DNA from: Virgibacillus ndiopensis
Lineage (GTDB): Bacteria; Bacillota; Bacilli; Bacillales; Amphibacillaceae
Assembly: GCF_900187325.1 (NCBI RefSeq)
Contig: NZ_FZMZ01000006.1
Span: 124,001 to 188,000 of the forward strand
Direction: 5' to 3'
DNA: 64,000 bases
Below the pieces are notes generated by a model. That model saw only the letters and a program-made list of their open reading frames with translations. It did not search any database and was not told the origin of the DNA. Position numbers and translations under genes: made by a program. Shown here one piece after another: positions 7,791 through 18,738 of this stretch. The stretch's first letter is position 1; each line of letters opens with the position of its first letter.

Positions 7791-9764
7791 ATGCCAGATA
7801 TACAAAAGAAGCCGACGCTTAGCAGACATTTGTGGATTATTTATCTATTATCAATTATTTTGCTAGGTGTTATATGGTATTACCAATGGGTATTAGGACT
7901 GTTGATGACATTATTTTTGGCAGCGTCCTTTTACTATAGTATAAAGAATGAAAAAACCTTAATTAATGAGACTGAGGAATATATATCAACGCTCTCTTAC
8001 CGTGTGAAAAAGGTCGGGGAAGAGGCGCTTTTAGAAATGCCCATTGGTATTGTCTTATTTAATGAAGACTATTTTATTGAATGGGCGAATCCATATATGA
8101 ATCAGTTTGCTGAAGATGATACGTTAGTCGGAGAATCACTTAATCTCCTTTCCGAGGACTTGATTCCGATGATCAAGGAAGGAAAGGATGAAATATGGTT
8201 TGAGTTAGGTGATTTTGGATTTCAAACTACGATCAAAAAGGAAGAACGCTTGTTGTATCTGTTTGATCGAACGACGCAAAACGAAATCCAAACACTTTAT
8301 AAAAATGAGCAGACGGTATTAGCAATTATTTTCTTAGATAATTATGAGGAAATTACTCAAAACATGGATGATACACTAAAGAGTCAGCTGAACTCTAAGG
8401 TTACATCGGTCTTAAACAGTTGGTCGCAATCATATGGTATCTATTTAAAACGGACATCGCAGGAACGCTTTTTGGCTGTTGGAACGAAAGAAATTTTACA
8501 AAAGCTAGAAAAATCGAAGTTTGATATTTTGGATGAGGTTCGTGAATTAAATGCAGAACAAAACTTATCGTTAACACTTAGTATGGGAATTGGTTTCGGC
8601 AGTATGGATTTACCAACACTTGGGGAATTAGCACAGTCTAGTCTTGATTTAGCACTCGGCCGTGGTGGTGACCAAGTAGCATTGAAAGATGACTCCGGTA
8701 AAGTACGGTTTTACGGTGGAAAAACAAACCCGATGGAAAAACGAACAAGGGTTAGAGCTCGAGTTATCTCCCATGCACTAAAAGAGCTTGTAAAGGAAAG
8801 TGACAATGTACTGATCATGGGGCATAAATCACCGGATATGGATTCACTTGGTGCCGCTATCGGTATTTTAAATATTGCTAAAGCAAATGATGTAGAAGGT
8901 TATATCGTGTTTGACCGTGATGACGTTGATACAGGTGTCCATCGTCTTGTTGAAGCGATTAAAGCAGAAGAAAGCATATGGCAATATTTTATTGAGCCGG
9001 AAGAGGCCGAAGCAATCGTATCAAGCAGAAGTTTGGTTGTTGTAGTTGATACGCACAAACCATCATTGGTAACGGATGAACGGTTACTAAATAAAACGGA
9101 ATATAAAGTAGTGATTGATCATCACCGCAGAGCGGAAGAATTTATCGAAAACCCAACTCTCGTATACATGGAACCATATGCTTCCTCGACCGCTGAGTTA
9201 GTAACAGAGCTTTTAGAATATCAGCCGAAAACATTAAAGCTAAAAATGCTAGAGGCAACAGCATTGCTTGCAGGGATTATTGTTGATACGAAGAGCTTTA
9301 CATTGCGTACCGGTTCACGAACCTTTGATGCCGCATCTTATTTACGTTCAAAAGGTGCAGACACGGTACTTGTGCAACAATTTATGAAAGAAGATTTAGA
9401 TGTATATATAAAACGTAGTAAGTTAGTTGAACGGGCAAAGGTTTATCGTCACTCAATTGCTATTTCAAAAGGAGAACCTGGAGAAGTATATGGCTCTGTG
9501 TTAATTGCTCAAGCAGCAGACACGTTGTTAACGATGAGTGGCATTAATGCTTCATTTGTTATCTCGGAGCGTAATGACGGAAGAATCGGCATTAGTGCAA
9601 GATCACTAGGTGAAGTGAATGTGCAAGTTATCATGGAAAAAATGAACGGTGGTGGTCATTTAACCAATGCAGCCACACAAATAGAAGATACAACAATTAA
9701 TGATGCTGAAGCACTCTTAAAAGATATACTTGTAGAATACTTTGGAGGAGGAGACGAAGAATGA
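7791..9764 (+). CDS. gdpP: Cyclic-di-AMP phosphodiesterase GdpP
   Basis: 657 residues, the usual GdpP size. Two membrane helices (about 13-50) come first, then a PAS-like domain (about 80-150, haem/redox sensing in homologues). A degenerate GGDEF domain (about 170-305) follows, and the DHH/DHHA1 phosphodiesterase domain (about 335-650) carries [25 protein letters not shown] and [10 protein letters not shown], the metal ligands of the family. It hydrolyses c-di-AMP, the messenger controlling potassium and osmolyte uptake and wall homeostasis. It sits 31 bp after yybS; its stop overlaps the rplI start (ATGA), so the three genes form one operon. Confidence 0.96.
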   Translation: MPDIQKKPTLSRHLWIIYLLSIILLGVIWYYQWVLGLLMTLFLAASFYYSIKNEKTLINETEEYISTLSYRVKKVGEEALLEMPIGIVLFNEDYFIEWANPYMNQFAEDDTLVGESLNLLSEDLIPMIKEGKDEIWFELGDFGFQTTIKKEERLLYLFDRTTQNEIQTLYKNEQTVLAIIFLDNYEEITQNMDDTLKSQLNSKVTSVLNSWSQSYGIYLKRTSQERFLAVGTKEILQKLEKSKFDILDEVRELNAEQNLSLTLSMGIGFGSMDLPTLGELAQSSLDLALGRGGDQVALKDDSGKVRFYGGKTNPMEKRTRVRARVISHALKELVKESDNVLIMGHKSPDMDSLGAAIGILNIAKANDVEGYIVFDRDDVDTGVHRLVEAIKAEESIWQYFIEPEEAEAIVSSRSLVVVVDTHKPSLVTDERLLNKTEYKVVIDHHRRAEEFIENPTLVYMEPYASSTAELVTELLEYQPKTLKLKMLEATALLAGIIVDTKSFTLRTGSRTFDAASYLRSKGADTVLVQQFMKEDLDVYIKRSKLVERAKVYRHSIAISKGEPGEVYGSVLIAQAADTLLTMSGINASFVISERNDGRIGISARSLGEVNVQVIMEKMNGGGHLTNAATQIEDTTINDAEALLKDILVEYFGGGDEE

Positions 9765-10207
9765 AAGTAATTTTCTTAAAAGACGTTAAAGGAAAAGGGA
9801 AAAAAGGCGAAGTGAAAAATGTATCTGATGGCTATGCTCGTAATTATTTGTTGAAAAATAAACTAGCAGAAGAAGCAACTTCTGGGAATATGAAAGCATT
9901 AGATGCGAAGAAAAAGAAAGAAGAAAAATTAGAGCAAGAAGAAAAAGATGAAGCAATTAATTTAAAGGATGCATTAGCAGATCTTACAGTTGAATTAAAG
10001 GCTAAGTCTGGTGATGCTGGTCGCTTATTCGGTTCCATTACAAGCAAACAAATCGCAGAAGCATTAGAAAAAACACATGGATATAAAATTGATAAACGTA
10101 AAATAGAATTAGATCAACCAATTCGTGCACTCGGCTATACAACTGTTCCAGTTAAACTTCATCCGGAAGTGTCTGGATCGATTAAAGTGCATGTAGTTGA
10201 AAAATAA
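9761..10207 (+). CDS. rplI: 50S ribosomal protein L9
   Basis: 148 residues, the normal length. The N-terminal domain has '[31 protein letters not shown]', shown by its ends [17 protein letters not shown] and GYARNYLL. A long charged helix follows (about 41-75), then the C-terminal rRNA-binding domain with [13 protein letters not shown]9 bridges 23S rRNA at the L1 stalk base and limits frameshifting. It overlaps gdpP by 4 bp and has GGAGGAGAC as ribosome site. Confidence 0.97.
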   Translation: MKVIFLKDVKGKGKKGEVKNVSDGYARNYLLKNKLAEEATSGNMKALDAKKKKEEKLEQEEKDEAINLKDALADLTVELKAKSGDAGRLFGSITSKQIAEALEKTHGYKIDKRKIELDQPIRALGYTTVPVKLHPEVSGSIKVHVVEK

Positions 10208-10244
10208 ACGCAGTTTTCTAATAGATTTTTGATAGATCTATAAA

Positions 10245-10565
10245 CTACGAGATAAGTGATGTAGCAATTTTACCAAATTTTATTGCTTTCTGCCCCGCAG
10301 CCCGTATACACTTCGCACTCCGGGGTCTCACCGATGCCTCTCATCCCCCAGGAGTCTCCGTGTATACGGGCTGCTCGTAAGAAAATATATGTTTTTCTAT
10401 TTCTTATAAAAAAGTGAGAGTATAAAGTAAGCAAATATCAGCGAAGGAAATACACGGAGACTCCTGTGGGAAAGCGAAGATGATGAGACCCTCAGGGAGC
10501 GGTCTTTGCGAACGAGGAGGCTCATCGCGAGCACACGGAAAGCGTGGTGTCTTTCCGTAGCGGTA
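10245..10565 (+). repeat. Composite dispersed repeat, copy 1
   Basis: Two GC-rich modules with an AT-rich spacer. Module 1 (10297-10374) is bounded by a perfect 15-bp inverted repeat, GCAGCCCGTATACAC / GTGTATACGGGCTGC. Module 2 (about 10445-10560) begins GGAAATACACGGAGACTCC and ends CACGGAAAGCG. The whole arrangement, including spacer words such as ATTTCTTAT and TATAAAG, recurs in reverse orientation at about 31648-31935. No protein is encoded; open frames here follow the repeat. It fills the rplI-dnaB gap. Confidence 0.8.
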
Positions 10566-10717
10566 TAAGGGGCACCGAACATGATTTTTTACGTACTGTA
10601 AGGCTAAGAGAGTACCAAAATTTATGAAAACAACAAAATAATAGATGACAATCTTATATTTATACGAGACAAGTTAGTACTAGTACTAGTTTAAACACCT
10701 CTACTAGAGGGGGGAAT

Positions 10718-12088
10718 ATGATGAATGAAAATTGGAATGACCGTACACCACCACATAATATAGAAGCAGAACAAGCAGTAATCGGTGCAATCTTTTTAGA
10801 ACCGGATGCATTTTCTACAGCATCCGAGCTATTAGTTCCAGAAGACTTTTACCGAGCTAGTCATCAACGTATTTTTGAGACGATGATGAAGCTTTCTGAT
10901 AAAGGGGAACCAATCGACCTTGTAACTGTTACGACTTCACTATCAAATGCAAAAACGTTAGATGAAGTTGGCGGAGTCTCTTATTTAACGGATGTTGCCG
11001 GAAGTGTCCCGACAGCAGCTAATATTGGTTACTATAGTAAAATTGTTGAGGAAAAGTCAGTATTACGCCGTCTGATCCGAACAGCAACTGATATTGTTAC
11101 GACAGGTTTCACACGTGAAGATGAGGTTGAGGATGTTCTAAACGAAGCGGAAAAGAACATTTTAGAGGTATCACATCGCCAGAATTCAGGTGCCTTTAAA
11201 TCTATTAAAGATGTGTTAATTGACGTTTATGATAATATTGAAACCTTACATCACCAAAGTGCAGATGTAACCGGTGTGCCAACAGGGTTCCGCGACCTTG
11301 ACCGAATTACATCGGGGTTTCAGCGTAACGACTTAATTATTGTTGCTGCTCGTCCATCTGTTGGTAAGACAGCATTTGCCTTAAATGTTGCACAGAACGT
11401 TGCCATTAAAACAGATGAGAACGTAGCAATTTTTAGCTTGGAGATGGGAGCAGATCAACTCGTATCAAGGATGCTTTGCGCAGAGGGTAATATCGATGCA
11501 CAACGATTGCGTACTGGTAGTCTTGAACCCGATGACTGGAGTAAACTTACAATGGCTATGGGGAGTCTATCGAATGCAGGAATATATATCGATGATTCGC
11601 CAGGGATACGTGTTAGTGAAATTCGCTCTAAATGCCGTCGCTTGAAACAAGAGCATGGTCTTGGAATGATTTTAATAGATTACTTGCAGCTTATTTCTGG
11701 AAGTGCAAATTCAAAAGAGAACAGACAACAAGAAGTTTCTGAGATTTCTCGTTCATTGAAAGGTCTAGCACGTGAATTAAATGTTCCATTAATTGCATTG
11801 TCACAGCTATCCCGTGGTGTCGAATCACGTCAGGATAAACGTCCGATGATGTCTGATTTACGTGAATCCGGAAGTATTGAGCAGGATGCCGATATTGTTG
11901 GTTTCTTATATCGTGATGATTACTATGACCAAGAGTCTGAGAAACAAAATATTATTGAAATAATCATATCTAAACAACGTAACGGTCCAGTGGGAACAGT
12001 CGAACTTGCATTTGTGAAAGAATATAACAAATTTGTTGATTTGGATCATCGGTATCAGGAAAGTGATATTCCACCGGTGCCGGTATAA
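10718..12088 (+). CDS. dnaB: Replicative DNA helicase (DnaB; DnaC of B. subtilis)
   Basis: 456 residues, collinear with B. subtilis DnaC. The N-terminal collar domain (about 10-110, PPHNIEAEQAVIGAIFLEP) is joined by a linker to a RecA-like helicase domain (about 180-450). That domain has Walker A ARPSVGKTAF, Walker B MILIDYLQLI, and the arginine-finger region KQRNGPVGTVELAF. The hexamer unwinds DNA ahead of the fork. Two ATGs in a row follow AGAGGGGGG; the first is used, and either is possible. It stands alone behind the repeat and is followed by its own terminator. Confidence 0.97.
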   Translation: MMNENWNDRTPPHNIEAEQAVIGAIFLEPDAFSTASELLVPEDFYRASHQRIFETMMKLSDKGEPIDLVTVTTSLSNAKTLDEVGGVSYLTDVAGSVPTAANIGYYSKIVEEKSVLRRLIRTATDIVTTGFTREDEVEDVLNEAEKNILEVSHRQNSGAFKSIKDVLIDVYDNIETLHHQSADVTGVPTGFRDLDRITSGFQRNDLIIVAARPSVGKTAFALNVAQNVAIKTDENVAIFSLEMGADQLVSRMLCAEGNIDAQRLRTGSLEPDDWSKLTMAMGSLSNAGIYIDDSPGIRVSEIRSKCRRLKQEHGLGMILIDYLQLISGSANSKENRQQEVSEISRSLKGLARELNVPLIALSQLSRGVESRQDKRPMMSDLRESGSIEQDADIVGFLYRDDYYDQESEKQNIIEIIISKQRNGPVGTVELAFVKEYNKFVDLDHRYQESDIPPVPV

Positions 12089-12095
12089 TACTTGG

Positions 12096-12126
12096 AAAAA
12101 CAGCTCTTTATTGGGGCTGTTTTTTT
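12096..12126 (+). terminator. Terminator after dnaB
   Basis: AAAAACAGC with GCTGTTTTTT around a short loop, ending in seven T, starting about 8 bp after the dnaB stop. Confidence 0.85.
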
Positions 12127-12316
12127 GTGTTCCATTAGGGTTGATAACTGGTTTTTTGGTTAACATAGGAGCGTGAGGGTTTTCACTAAGGCAATGTTAT
12201 TGCAGTGTGTTGTTTCTTCTTCATGCTGATCTTTATCCAGGTGGTAAAAACCCAGCCTCGGCTGGCGTTGTCTACCAGCTACTCAATTTAGCAGCACCAA
12301 ATTACCACGACGTTTA

Positions 12317-12352
12317 CCGAACATTAAATTATTATATTATATTAATGTTCGT
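12317..12352 (+). promoter_or_regulatory. PurR operator: paired, inverted PurBoxes upstream of purA
   Basis: CCGAACATTA (12317-12326) and its exact inverse TAATGTTCGG-type match TAATGTTCGT (12343-12352) are 16 bp apart. Bacillus PurR binds two oppositely oriented PurBoxes with CCGAAC cores spaced 16-17 bp, and releases DNA when PRPP is high. The pair lies 88 bp before the purA start, where the B. subtilis purA operator also lies. The rest of the 12127-12439 gap has no gene; a CCAGCC/GGCTGG hairpin with T-run on the minus strand lies near 12250-12272. Confidence 0.88.
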
Positions 12353-12421
12353 ATTTACATTGACTTACATTGTTATTATTGATAAAATTACTCTGTTACT
12401 TACTAAATATACAAATGATAA

Positions 12422-13726
<1,305 letters not shown>

Positions 13727-13736
13727 AGGTAAAAAG

Positions 13737-13779
13737 ATAACGCTGCTGATCAAATGAATCAGTAGCGTTATTTGTTTTT
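13737..13779 (+). terminator. Terminator after purA
   Basis: Perfect 14-bp stem, ATAACGCTGCTGAT (13737-13750) with its complement at 13758-13771, 7-nt loop and a T-rich tail. Confidence 0.9.
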
Positions 13780-13888
13780 GTATTGTACATTAGAGAATAA
13801 AAAGATGCATTCTGTACTATTGGAAGTATTAATATTACATATTATTCCATAAATATAGATAGTAGGTAGTGCTTCTAGTGTGGAATTT

Positions 13889-13905
13889 TGTAACATGATT
13901 GTAAA
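13889..13905 (+). promoter_or_regulatory. WalR box upstream of the M23 hydrolase gene
   Basis: TGTAAC-ATGAT-TGTAAA matches the Bacillus/Staphylococcus WalR consensus TGTWAH-N5-TGTWAH at every fixed position. It lies about 245 bp before the start of the secreted peptidase and upstream of walR itself. A weaker site (TGTTTA-CATTA-TGTCAT) lies near 14012-14028. WalR controls cell-wall hydrolases in this phylum, so regulation of the gene by the neighbouring WalRK system is likely. The remaining 13780-14151 gap holds no clear gene. Confidence 0.75.
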
Positions 13906-14151
13906 AAACGCTTTAAATAGTTCAGTGAAAAAGTAATAAAAAGTAACTTTATACACGATAAGGATACAATGACCTTTTCGCAATGGTAAAAAATTGGAAT
14001 ATATTATACATTTTGTTTACATTATGTCATTTCCTGTTTTCCCCCTATTAAACATATGATAGATTAAGAGGTGATACTTGAGAAAGTCTATTAACTTGTA
14101 CGAAATAGAGAGAAATGTATAACACGTTTTAGTAAGGGGGAAATAAGTATC

Positions 14152-15639
14152 GTGCTAGAAGGTAATCAGAAAGGTAAGCGTAAACGGTTGAGCTTACTGA
14201 AAAAAACGGCAATAACTACATGTTTAGGCTTAAGTCTTACATTTACGACAGTGTACGCAGATGAATCAGCTGAATTAGAGACTATTTATCATGTATACGT
14301 TGACGGTGAACACATTGGTAAAATAGACGATAAAGCTGTAGTAGAAAATATAATGGACGGAAAAGTCACAACTGGCCAAAAAAAATTCGACAAATTCGAA
14401 ATGACGATTGGCGAAAATGTATCATTCGTTCCAGAAAAGGTTTTTAATCCTACATATAATAATAGTAAGGTTTCCGATATATTAAAAAATGAACTTTCCG
14501 TAAAGGCTAAAGCAGTAGAATTAAAAATAGCAGATGAAACAGTTGGTTATTTTAAAGATCAAGAGACTGCTGATGCAGCTTTAAAAGCATATAAAGCAAA
14601 ATATGTTGATCAGAAAAAGCTAGAAAAATTAGAAGCAAAAAAGTCTGAACAAAAACAATCTCAGGAAAAAACAAATCCATCTGAAGCAAAAACAAATCCA
14701 TCTGAAGCAAAAACAAATTTATCTGTTGGTGACTCTATTCTATTAGACTTAACACTATCAGAAAAAGTTTCATTTTCTGAACAAAAAGTTTTACCGAAAG
14801 ATATAGTAACGGTAAAAGAAGGTGTGAAGCTGTTAGAAAAAGGCACCCTCAAAGAAAAAGTACACAAGGTTCAAGATGGTGATGTACTTGGTGGGATTGC
14901 TAGTCAATATGATTTATCATTAGACAAATTGCTAGAGTTAAATCCTTCCCTTGACGAGGATTCGCTTTTACAGCTTGACCAGGAAATTAATGTTACAGAA
15001 TATAAACCATTTGTTGATGTAATTGTGAAAGAAGAGAAAAAAGTAGAAGAAACAATCAAACATGAAACTGAAATTATCGAGTCAGACGAGCTTTACAAAG
15101 GTGAAACAAATGTAAAGCAAGAAGGTAAAGAGGGTAAACAAATCGTTCATTATGCGATTGAAAAACAAAACGGTAAAGTTACTTCAAAAGAAGCTATTGA
15201 TAAAAAAGTAACAAATGAACCAGTTAAAAAGATTATTATTAAAGGAACAAAAGTAATACCATCACGGGGTTCTGGAAACTTACACTGGCCAACTATTGGG
15301 GGATATGTTTCAAGTAACGTCGGGGTGCGTTGGGGTCGTATGCATAAAGGAATGGACATCGCACGCCCAAGCAACCGCGCGATTCTTGCAGCAGACAATG
15401 GCGTTGTAGTTGAGGCTGGAAGAGACGGAAGCTTTGGAAATAAAATTGTAATTAATCATAATAATGGCATGAAAACAATTTACGCTCATCTATCTTCCAT
15501 CGGTGTTCAAGTTGGTCAAACAGTTGAACGAGGAAGTCAAATTGGTGTGATGGGAGCAACTGGTAATTCAACAGGTGTTCACTTACACTTTGAAGTCCAT
15601 GTTAATGGTTCGTTACAGAATCCACAGAAATATTTCTAA
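14152..15639 (+). CDS. Secreted peptidoglycan endopeptidase with LysM, G5 and M23 domains
   Basis: 495 residues. Signal peptide in the first ~37 residues (KKTAITTCLGLSLTFTTVYA). A lysine/glutamate-rich region with a 7-residue tandem repeat (KTNPSEA, three units near 174-194) precedes a LysM domain (about 240-285, VHKVQDGDVLGGIASQY). Next is a G5 domain (about 288-365), and a C-terminal M23 metallopeptidase domain (about 375-495) with HKGMDIA, HLSS and GVHLHFEV, which supply the zinc ligands H-x3-D and HxH. It should bind and cut peptidoglycan cross-links outside the cell. GTG start, with AAGGGGGAAA before it. A WalR box upstream and walRK downstream tie it to wall control. Confidence 0.9.
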   Translation: MLEGNQKGKRKRLSLLKKTAITTCLGLSLTFTTVYADESAELETIYHVYVDGEHIGKIDDKAVVENIMDGKVTTGQKKFDKFEMTIGENVSFVPEKVFNPTYNNSKVSDILKNELSVKAKAVELKIADETVGYFKDQETADAALKAYKAKYVDQKKLEKLEAKKSEQKQSQEKTNPSEAKTNPSEAKTNLSVGDSILLDLTLSEKVSFSEQKVLPKDIVTVKEGVKLLEKGTLKEKVHKVQDGDVLGGIASQYDLSLDKLLELNPSLDEDSLLQLDQEINVTEYKPFVDVIVKEEKKVEETIKHETEIIESDELYKGETNVKQEGKEGKQIVHYAIEKQNGKVTSKEAIDKKVTNEPVKKIIIKGTKVIPSRGSGNLHWPTIGGYVSSNVGVRWGRMHKGMDIARPSNRAILAADNGVVVEAGRDGSFGNKIVINHNNGMKTIYAHLSSIGVQVGQTVERGSQIGVMGATGNSTGVHLHFEVHVNGSLQNPQKYF

Positions 15640-15654
15640 TTGACAATAAGGAAA

Positions 15655-15690
15655 GCTGACTCGAGTTATTTATTCGAGTCAGTTTTTTTT
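15655..15690 (+). terminator. Terminator after the M23 peptidase gene
   Basis: CTGACTCGA (15656-15664) pairs with TCGAGTCAG (15674-15682), followed by eight T. Confidence 0.9.
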
Positions 15691-15734
15691 GATAGGTAAG
15701 AAAGTATAAAATTTAGGATTTGTTCAGTTTTCTA

Positions 15735-15955
15735 TAGAGTTAGCCATGTCCAGCCCAGCGCCCAGAGACTGATGGACATCCCCTCACCTCCGTACGATAA
15801 GGTCAACATCGATTCGCTACTCACCCGAGTTTCCTTTATCTTCTGCGTAGGAATGTTCGACTAAAACCACCGCTTTGCGCGACAACGCCGAACCACCCTG
15901 CTTGGCAGGGCGCAGTCACACGTCTCTAAACAAGCGCTTGCGCTTTTCTTAATGA
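15735..15955. repeat. GC-rich dispersed repeat in the gap before walR
   Basis: About 220 bp clearly richer in GC than its flanks, with no stable coding frame. It contains words such as CGATTCGCTACTCACCCGAG and CCGCTTTGCGCGACAACGC and short arms GCTTGCGC near its right end. It resembles, from memory, a repeat found many times in Oceanobacillus-like genomes. An open frame on the minus strand (15861-16145) ends in it and is not considered a gene. The remainder of the gap to 16200 shows nothing except the presumed wal promoter. Confidence 0.5.
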
Positions 15956-16200
15956 TTTTTAAGTCATAATGGTTGATTTGAGCACCGTTAGACAGGGGAT
16001 TGAAGTAATCATTAGCTATATATAAAGACATTTTCTTCAAAGTACGATAAAATAGACAAAAGCATGTGATAAAGAAAAATGCTGAAATAAAAAGTAGAGG
16101 CAAAAGGTCAGATTGATGAAAGTCGGTGTAGTTAGCTGTTTTCATTGTCTGGTTTATCCTTAGTTACTATATAAGTTATTTTATAAAGGATGTGACTGTA

Positions 16201-16905
16201 ATGAGTCAGAAGATTTTAGTAGTAGATGACGAACAGCCAATTGCAGATATATTGAAATTCAACTTAGAAAAAGAAGGATACCAAGTGGTTTGTGCTTACG
16301 ATGGGGACGAAGCAATTGAACTTGCAGAGGCAGAAAAACCAGACTTAGTTTTATTAGATATTATGCTGCCAAATAAAGACGGAAATGAAGTGTGTCGTGA
16401 AATTCGTAAAACACAAACGATTCCAATCATTATGCTAACAGCAAAAGATTCGGAAATAGATAAAGTGCTGGGTCTTGAGCTTGGTGCTGATGATTATGTA
16501 ACAAAGCCATTTAGTAATCGGGAGCTTATTGCACGAGTCAAGGCGAACCTGCGCAGACAACAACAGGTTCCGGATGATACAGTGAAAGCCACAAAGGATA
16601 TAGTTATTGGTAGTCTTGTTATTCACCCGGATGCATATGCGGTGACACGTGATGGCGCACAAGTAGAATTAACACACCGTGAATTTGAGTTGTTGCATTA
16701 TTTAGCACGCCATATTGGCCAAGTTATGACTCGAGAACACTTACTGGAAACCGTATGGGGTTATGATTATTTTGGTGATGTAAGGACTGTTGACGTAACA
16801 GTCAGACGACTTCGTGAGAAAATTGAGGAGAATCCAAGCAACCCTATGTGGATCGTTACACGTCGTGGTGTTGGTTATTATTTACGTAATCCTGATCAGG
16901 AGTAG
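16201..16905 (+). CDS. walR: Response regulator WalR
   Basis: 234 residues, close to B. subtilis WalR along its whole length. Receiver domain residues 4-118 with acidic pair D9-D10, phospho-acceptor D53 ([13 protein letters not shown]) and K-containing switch TKPF. OmpR/PhoB winged helix residues about 135-232 ([16 protein letters not shown]...[14 protein letters not shown] by its ends). It is the essential regulator of cell-wall hydrolases and growth. ATG chosen (AAAGGATGTG 10 nt before); an upstream in-frame GTG lies inside that ribosome site. First gene of the walRKHIJ operon. Confidence 0.97.
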   Translation: MSQKILVVDDEQPIADILKFNLEKEGYQVVCAYDGDEAIELAEAEKPDLVLLDIMLPNKDGNEVCREIRKTQTIPIIMLTAKDSEIDKVLGLELGADDYVTKPFSNRELIARVKANLRRQQQVPDDTVKATKDIVIGSLVIHPDAYAVTRDGAQVELTHREFELLHYLARHIGQVMTREHLLETVWGYDYFGDVRTVDVTVRRLREKIEENPSNPMWIVTRRGVGYYLRNPDQE

Positions 16906-16911
16906 GTTTTT

Positions 16912-18738
16912 ATGAAAAAAGTGGGCTTCTTCCGCTCCATACAATTAAAATTTATCATTATATATATATTATTGTTGCTTGTAGCGGTTCAAGTGATTGG
17001 GTCTTATTTTGCCCAGAGACTTGAGGAAACATTAAGGACAAACTTTGAAGACTCGGTTAGTAACAATGTAAAGTTAACAAGTACGTATTTGGAACAGGCA
17101 TTTACAAAAGAGCGTACTGAAGATGGACCTGAAAAATTACGACAGGATGTACAGGAAATTGTTAGTGAGGTTGAAAAAGAAGAAATGAGCTTTCAAGTTG
17201 TCAATAACCTTGGAATCGTTTTGGCGACCAACGACTATTCCAGTACAACTAATGTTGGAAAAAAGACAACGAATCCAATTATTCAAATTGCACTAAATCA
17301 TGGAGAATCAAGAACCAAAAGAATGTGGGATTCTAAAAATAAGGTGCGTCTATTTGTAAAAGCTGTGCCAATTTATAATGATAAGCAACTTGTTGTTGGT
17401 GCTATATATATACAAGCATCACTTGAAGGTGTTTATAGTCAATTGGAGACAATTAACCAAATATTTTTGAAGGGGTCGATTTTAGCTATTGCCGTATCGG
17501 CTTTTTTGGGTATTTTAATTGCAAGAACGATAACCAAGCCGATTTTGGAAATGCGTAATCAGGCGCAAACAATGGCTAAAGGAGATTTTACGCAAAAAGT
17601 AAATGTATATGGAGCGGATGAAATTGGTAATCTAGCTGAAACGTTTAATGATTTGAACGAGCGGCTCAAGCATTCCTATGCAACCATAGAGGAAGAACGG
17701 CGAAAATTAAGCTCCGTTCTGTCAAATATGTCAGATGGGGTCATCGCAACCGATCGAACGGGTGCCATTACGTTAATGAACGATGCAGCAGGGAAGCTTA
17801 TTGGCATGAATCCCGAAGATATTAGGAATGAATATTTACCTGAGATATTACAATTGGGTGAAAAAGATGTGGACATTACCGAATTACATGATAGTGGATC
17901 TATGATTATTGACTTAAGTGAAGACGATGATATTTTTCTAATTCGTGCAAATTTCTCAACTATTTCTGATGATGAAGAAGATATTATTGGTTTTATTACA
18001 GTAATAAGTGATGTAACGGAACAGGAACAAATTGAACAGGAACGTCGTGAATTTGTATCTAACGTATCACATGAGCTTAGAACCCCATTAACAACGATGC
18101 GCAGCTATATTGAAGCACTGACAGATGGCGCTTGGCAAGATAAAAATATTGCCCCTAAATTTCTTAGTGTTACACAAAATGAAACAGAACGTATGATACG
18201 CATGGTAAATGATTTATTGCAGCTATCGAAAATGGACAATAAAGACTATGGTTTACATATGGAAAAGACAGACTTCCTAGCCTATTTAAACCATATTATT
18301 GACCGTTTTGCCATGAATGAACACGAGGGTATTAAGCTCCAACGGGAATTACCAAAAGGCCAATTTTATGTTTGGATGGATAAAGATAAAATGACCCAGG
18401 TATTGGATAACATTATTTCCAATGCCATTAAATATTCACCAGAGGGTGGAACGATTCGATTTAAAATTGAAAAGCAAAGGCATCAGTTGTTGGTTAGTGT
18501 TCAAGACCAGGGAATAGGGATTTCATATGATAAGGTCGATAAAATATTTGACCGTTTTTATCGGGCTGACAAAGCAAGAACGAGAAAGCTTGGCGGGACA
18601 GGCTTAGGTCTTGCGATTGCAAGAGAATTAGTGGAAGCACACCATGGGAAAATTTGGGCAAAAAGTAAAGTGGGAAAAGGGACAACGATTTTCTTTACAC
18701 TTCCGCTAATGAACAAGAAGCGGAGGGGTGACCAATGA
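16912..18738 (+). CDS. walK: Sensor histidine kinase WalK
   Basis: 608 residues. TM1 about 12-32, an extracytoplasmic Cache/PDC sensor (33-182), TM2 (183-203), HAMP (204-257), PAS (about 262-370), then HisKA with phospho-acceptor His387 in NVSHELRTPL, and HATPase_c with NIISNAIKYS, DQGIGI and GTGLGLAIA. It senses wall status, probably lipid II or wall fragments, and phosphorylates WalR. Starts 6 bp after walR; AGGAGTAGG is its ribosome site. Its stop overlaps walH. Confidence 0.97.
   Translation: MKKVGFFRSIQLKFIIIYILLLLVAVQVIGSYFAQRLEETLRTNFEDSVSNNVKLTSTYLEQAFTKERTEDGPEKLRQDVQEIVSEVEKEEMSFQVVNNLGIVLATNDYSSTTNVGKKTTNPIIQIALNHGESRTKRMWDSKNKVRLFVKAVPIYNDKQLVVGAIYIQASLEGVYSQLETINQIFLKGSILAIAVSAFLGILIARTITKPILEMRNQAQTMAKGDFTQKVNVYGADEIGNLAETFNDLNERLKHSYATIEEERRKLSSVLSNMSDGVIATDRTGAITLMNDAAGKLIGMNPEDIRNEYLPEILQLGEKDVDITELHDSGSMIIDLSEDDDIFLIRANFSTISDDEEDIIGFITVISDVTEQEQIEQERREFVSNVSHELRTPLTTMRSYIEALTDGAWQDKNIAPKFLSVTQNETERMIRMVNDLLQLSKMDNKDYGLHMEKTDFLAYLNHIIDRFAMNEHEGIKLQRELPKGQFYVWMDKDKMTQVLDNIISNAIKYSPEGGTIRFKIEKQRHQLLVSVQDQGIGISYDKVDKIFDRFYRADKARTRKLGGTGLGLAIARELVEAHHGKIWAKSKVGKGTTIFFTLPLMNKKRRGDQ

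Noticed and set aside
14085-14129. TTG-start 14-codon leader ORF (MRKSINLYEIERNV) after GAGGTG, before the M23 gene
   Set aside because: Too short to separate from chance, and no regulatory residue pattern is seen.
15861-16145. 94-codon ORF on the minus strand with hydrophobic start
   Set aside because: Weak ribosome site, and its C-terminal third is coded by a dispersed GC-rich repeat. No recognisable family.
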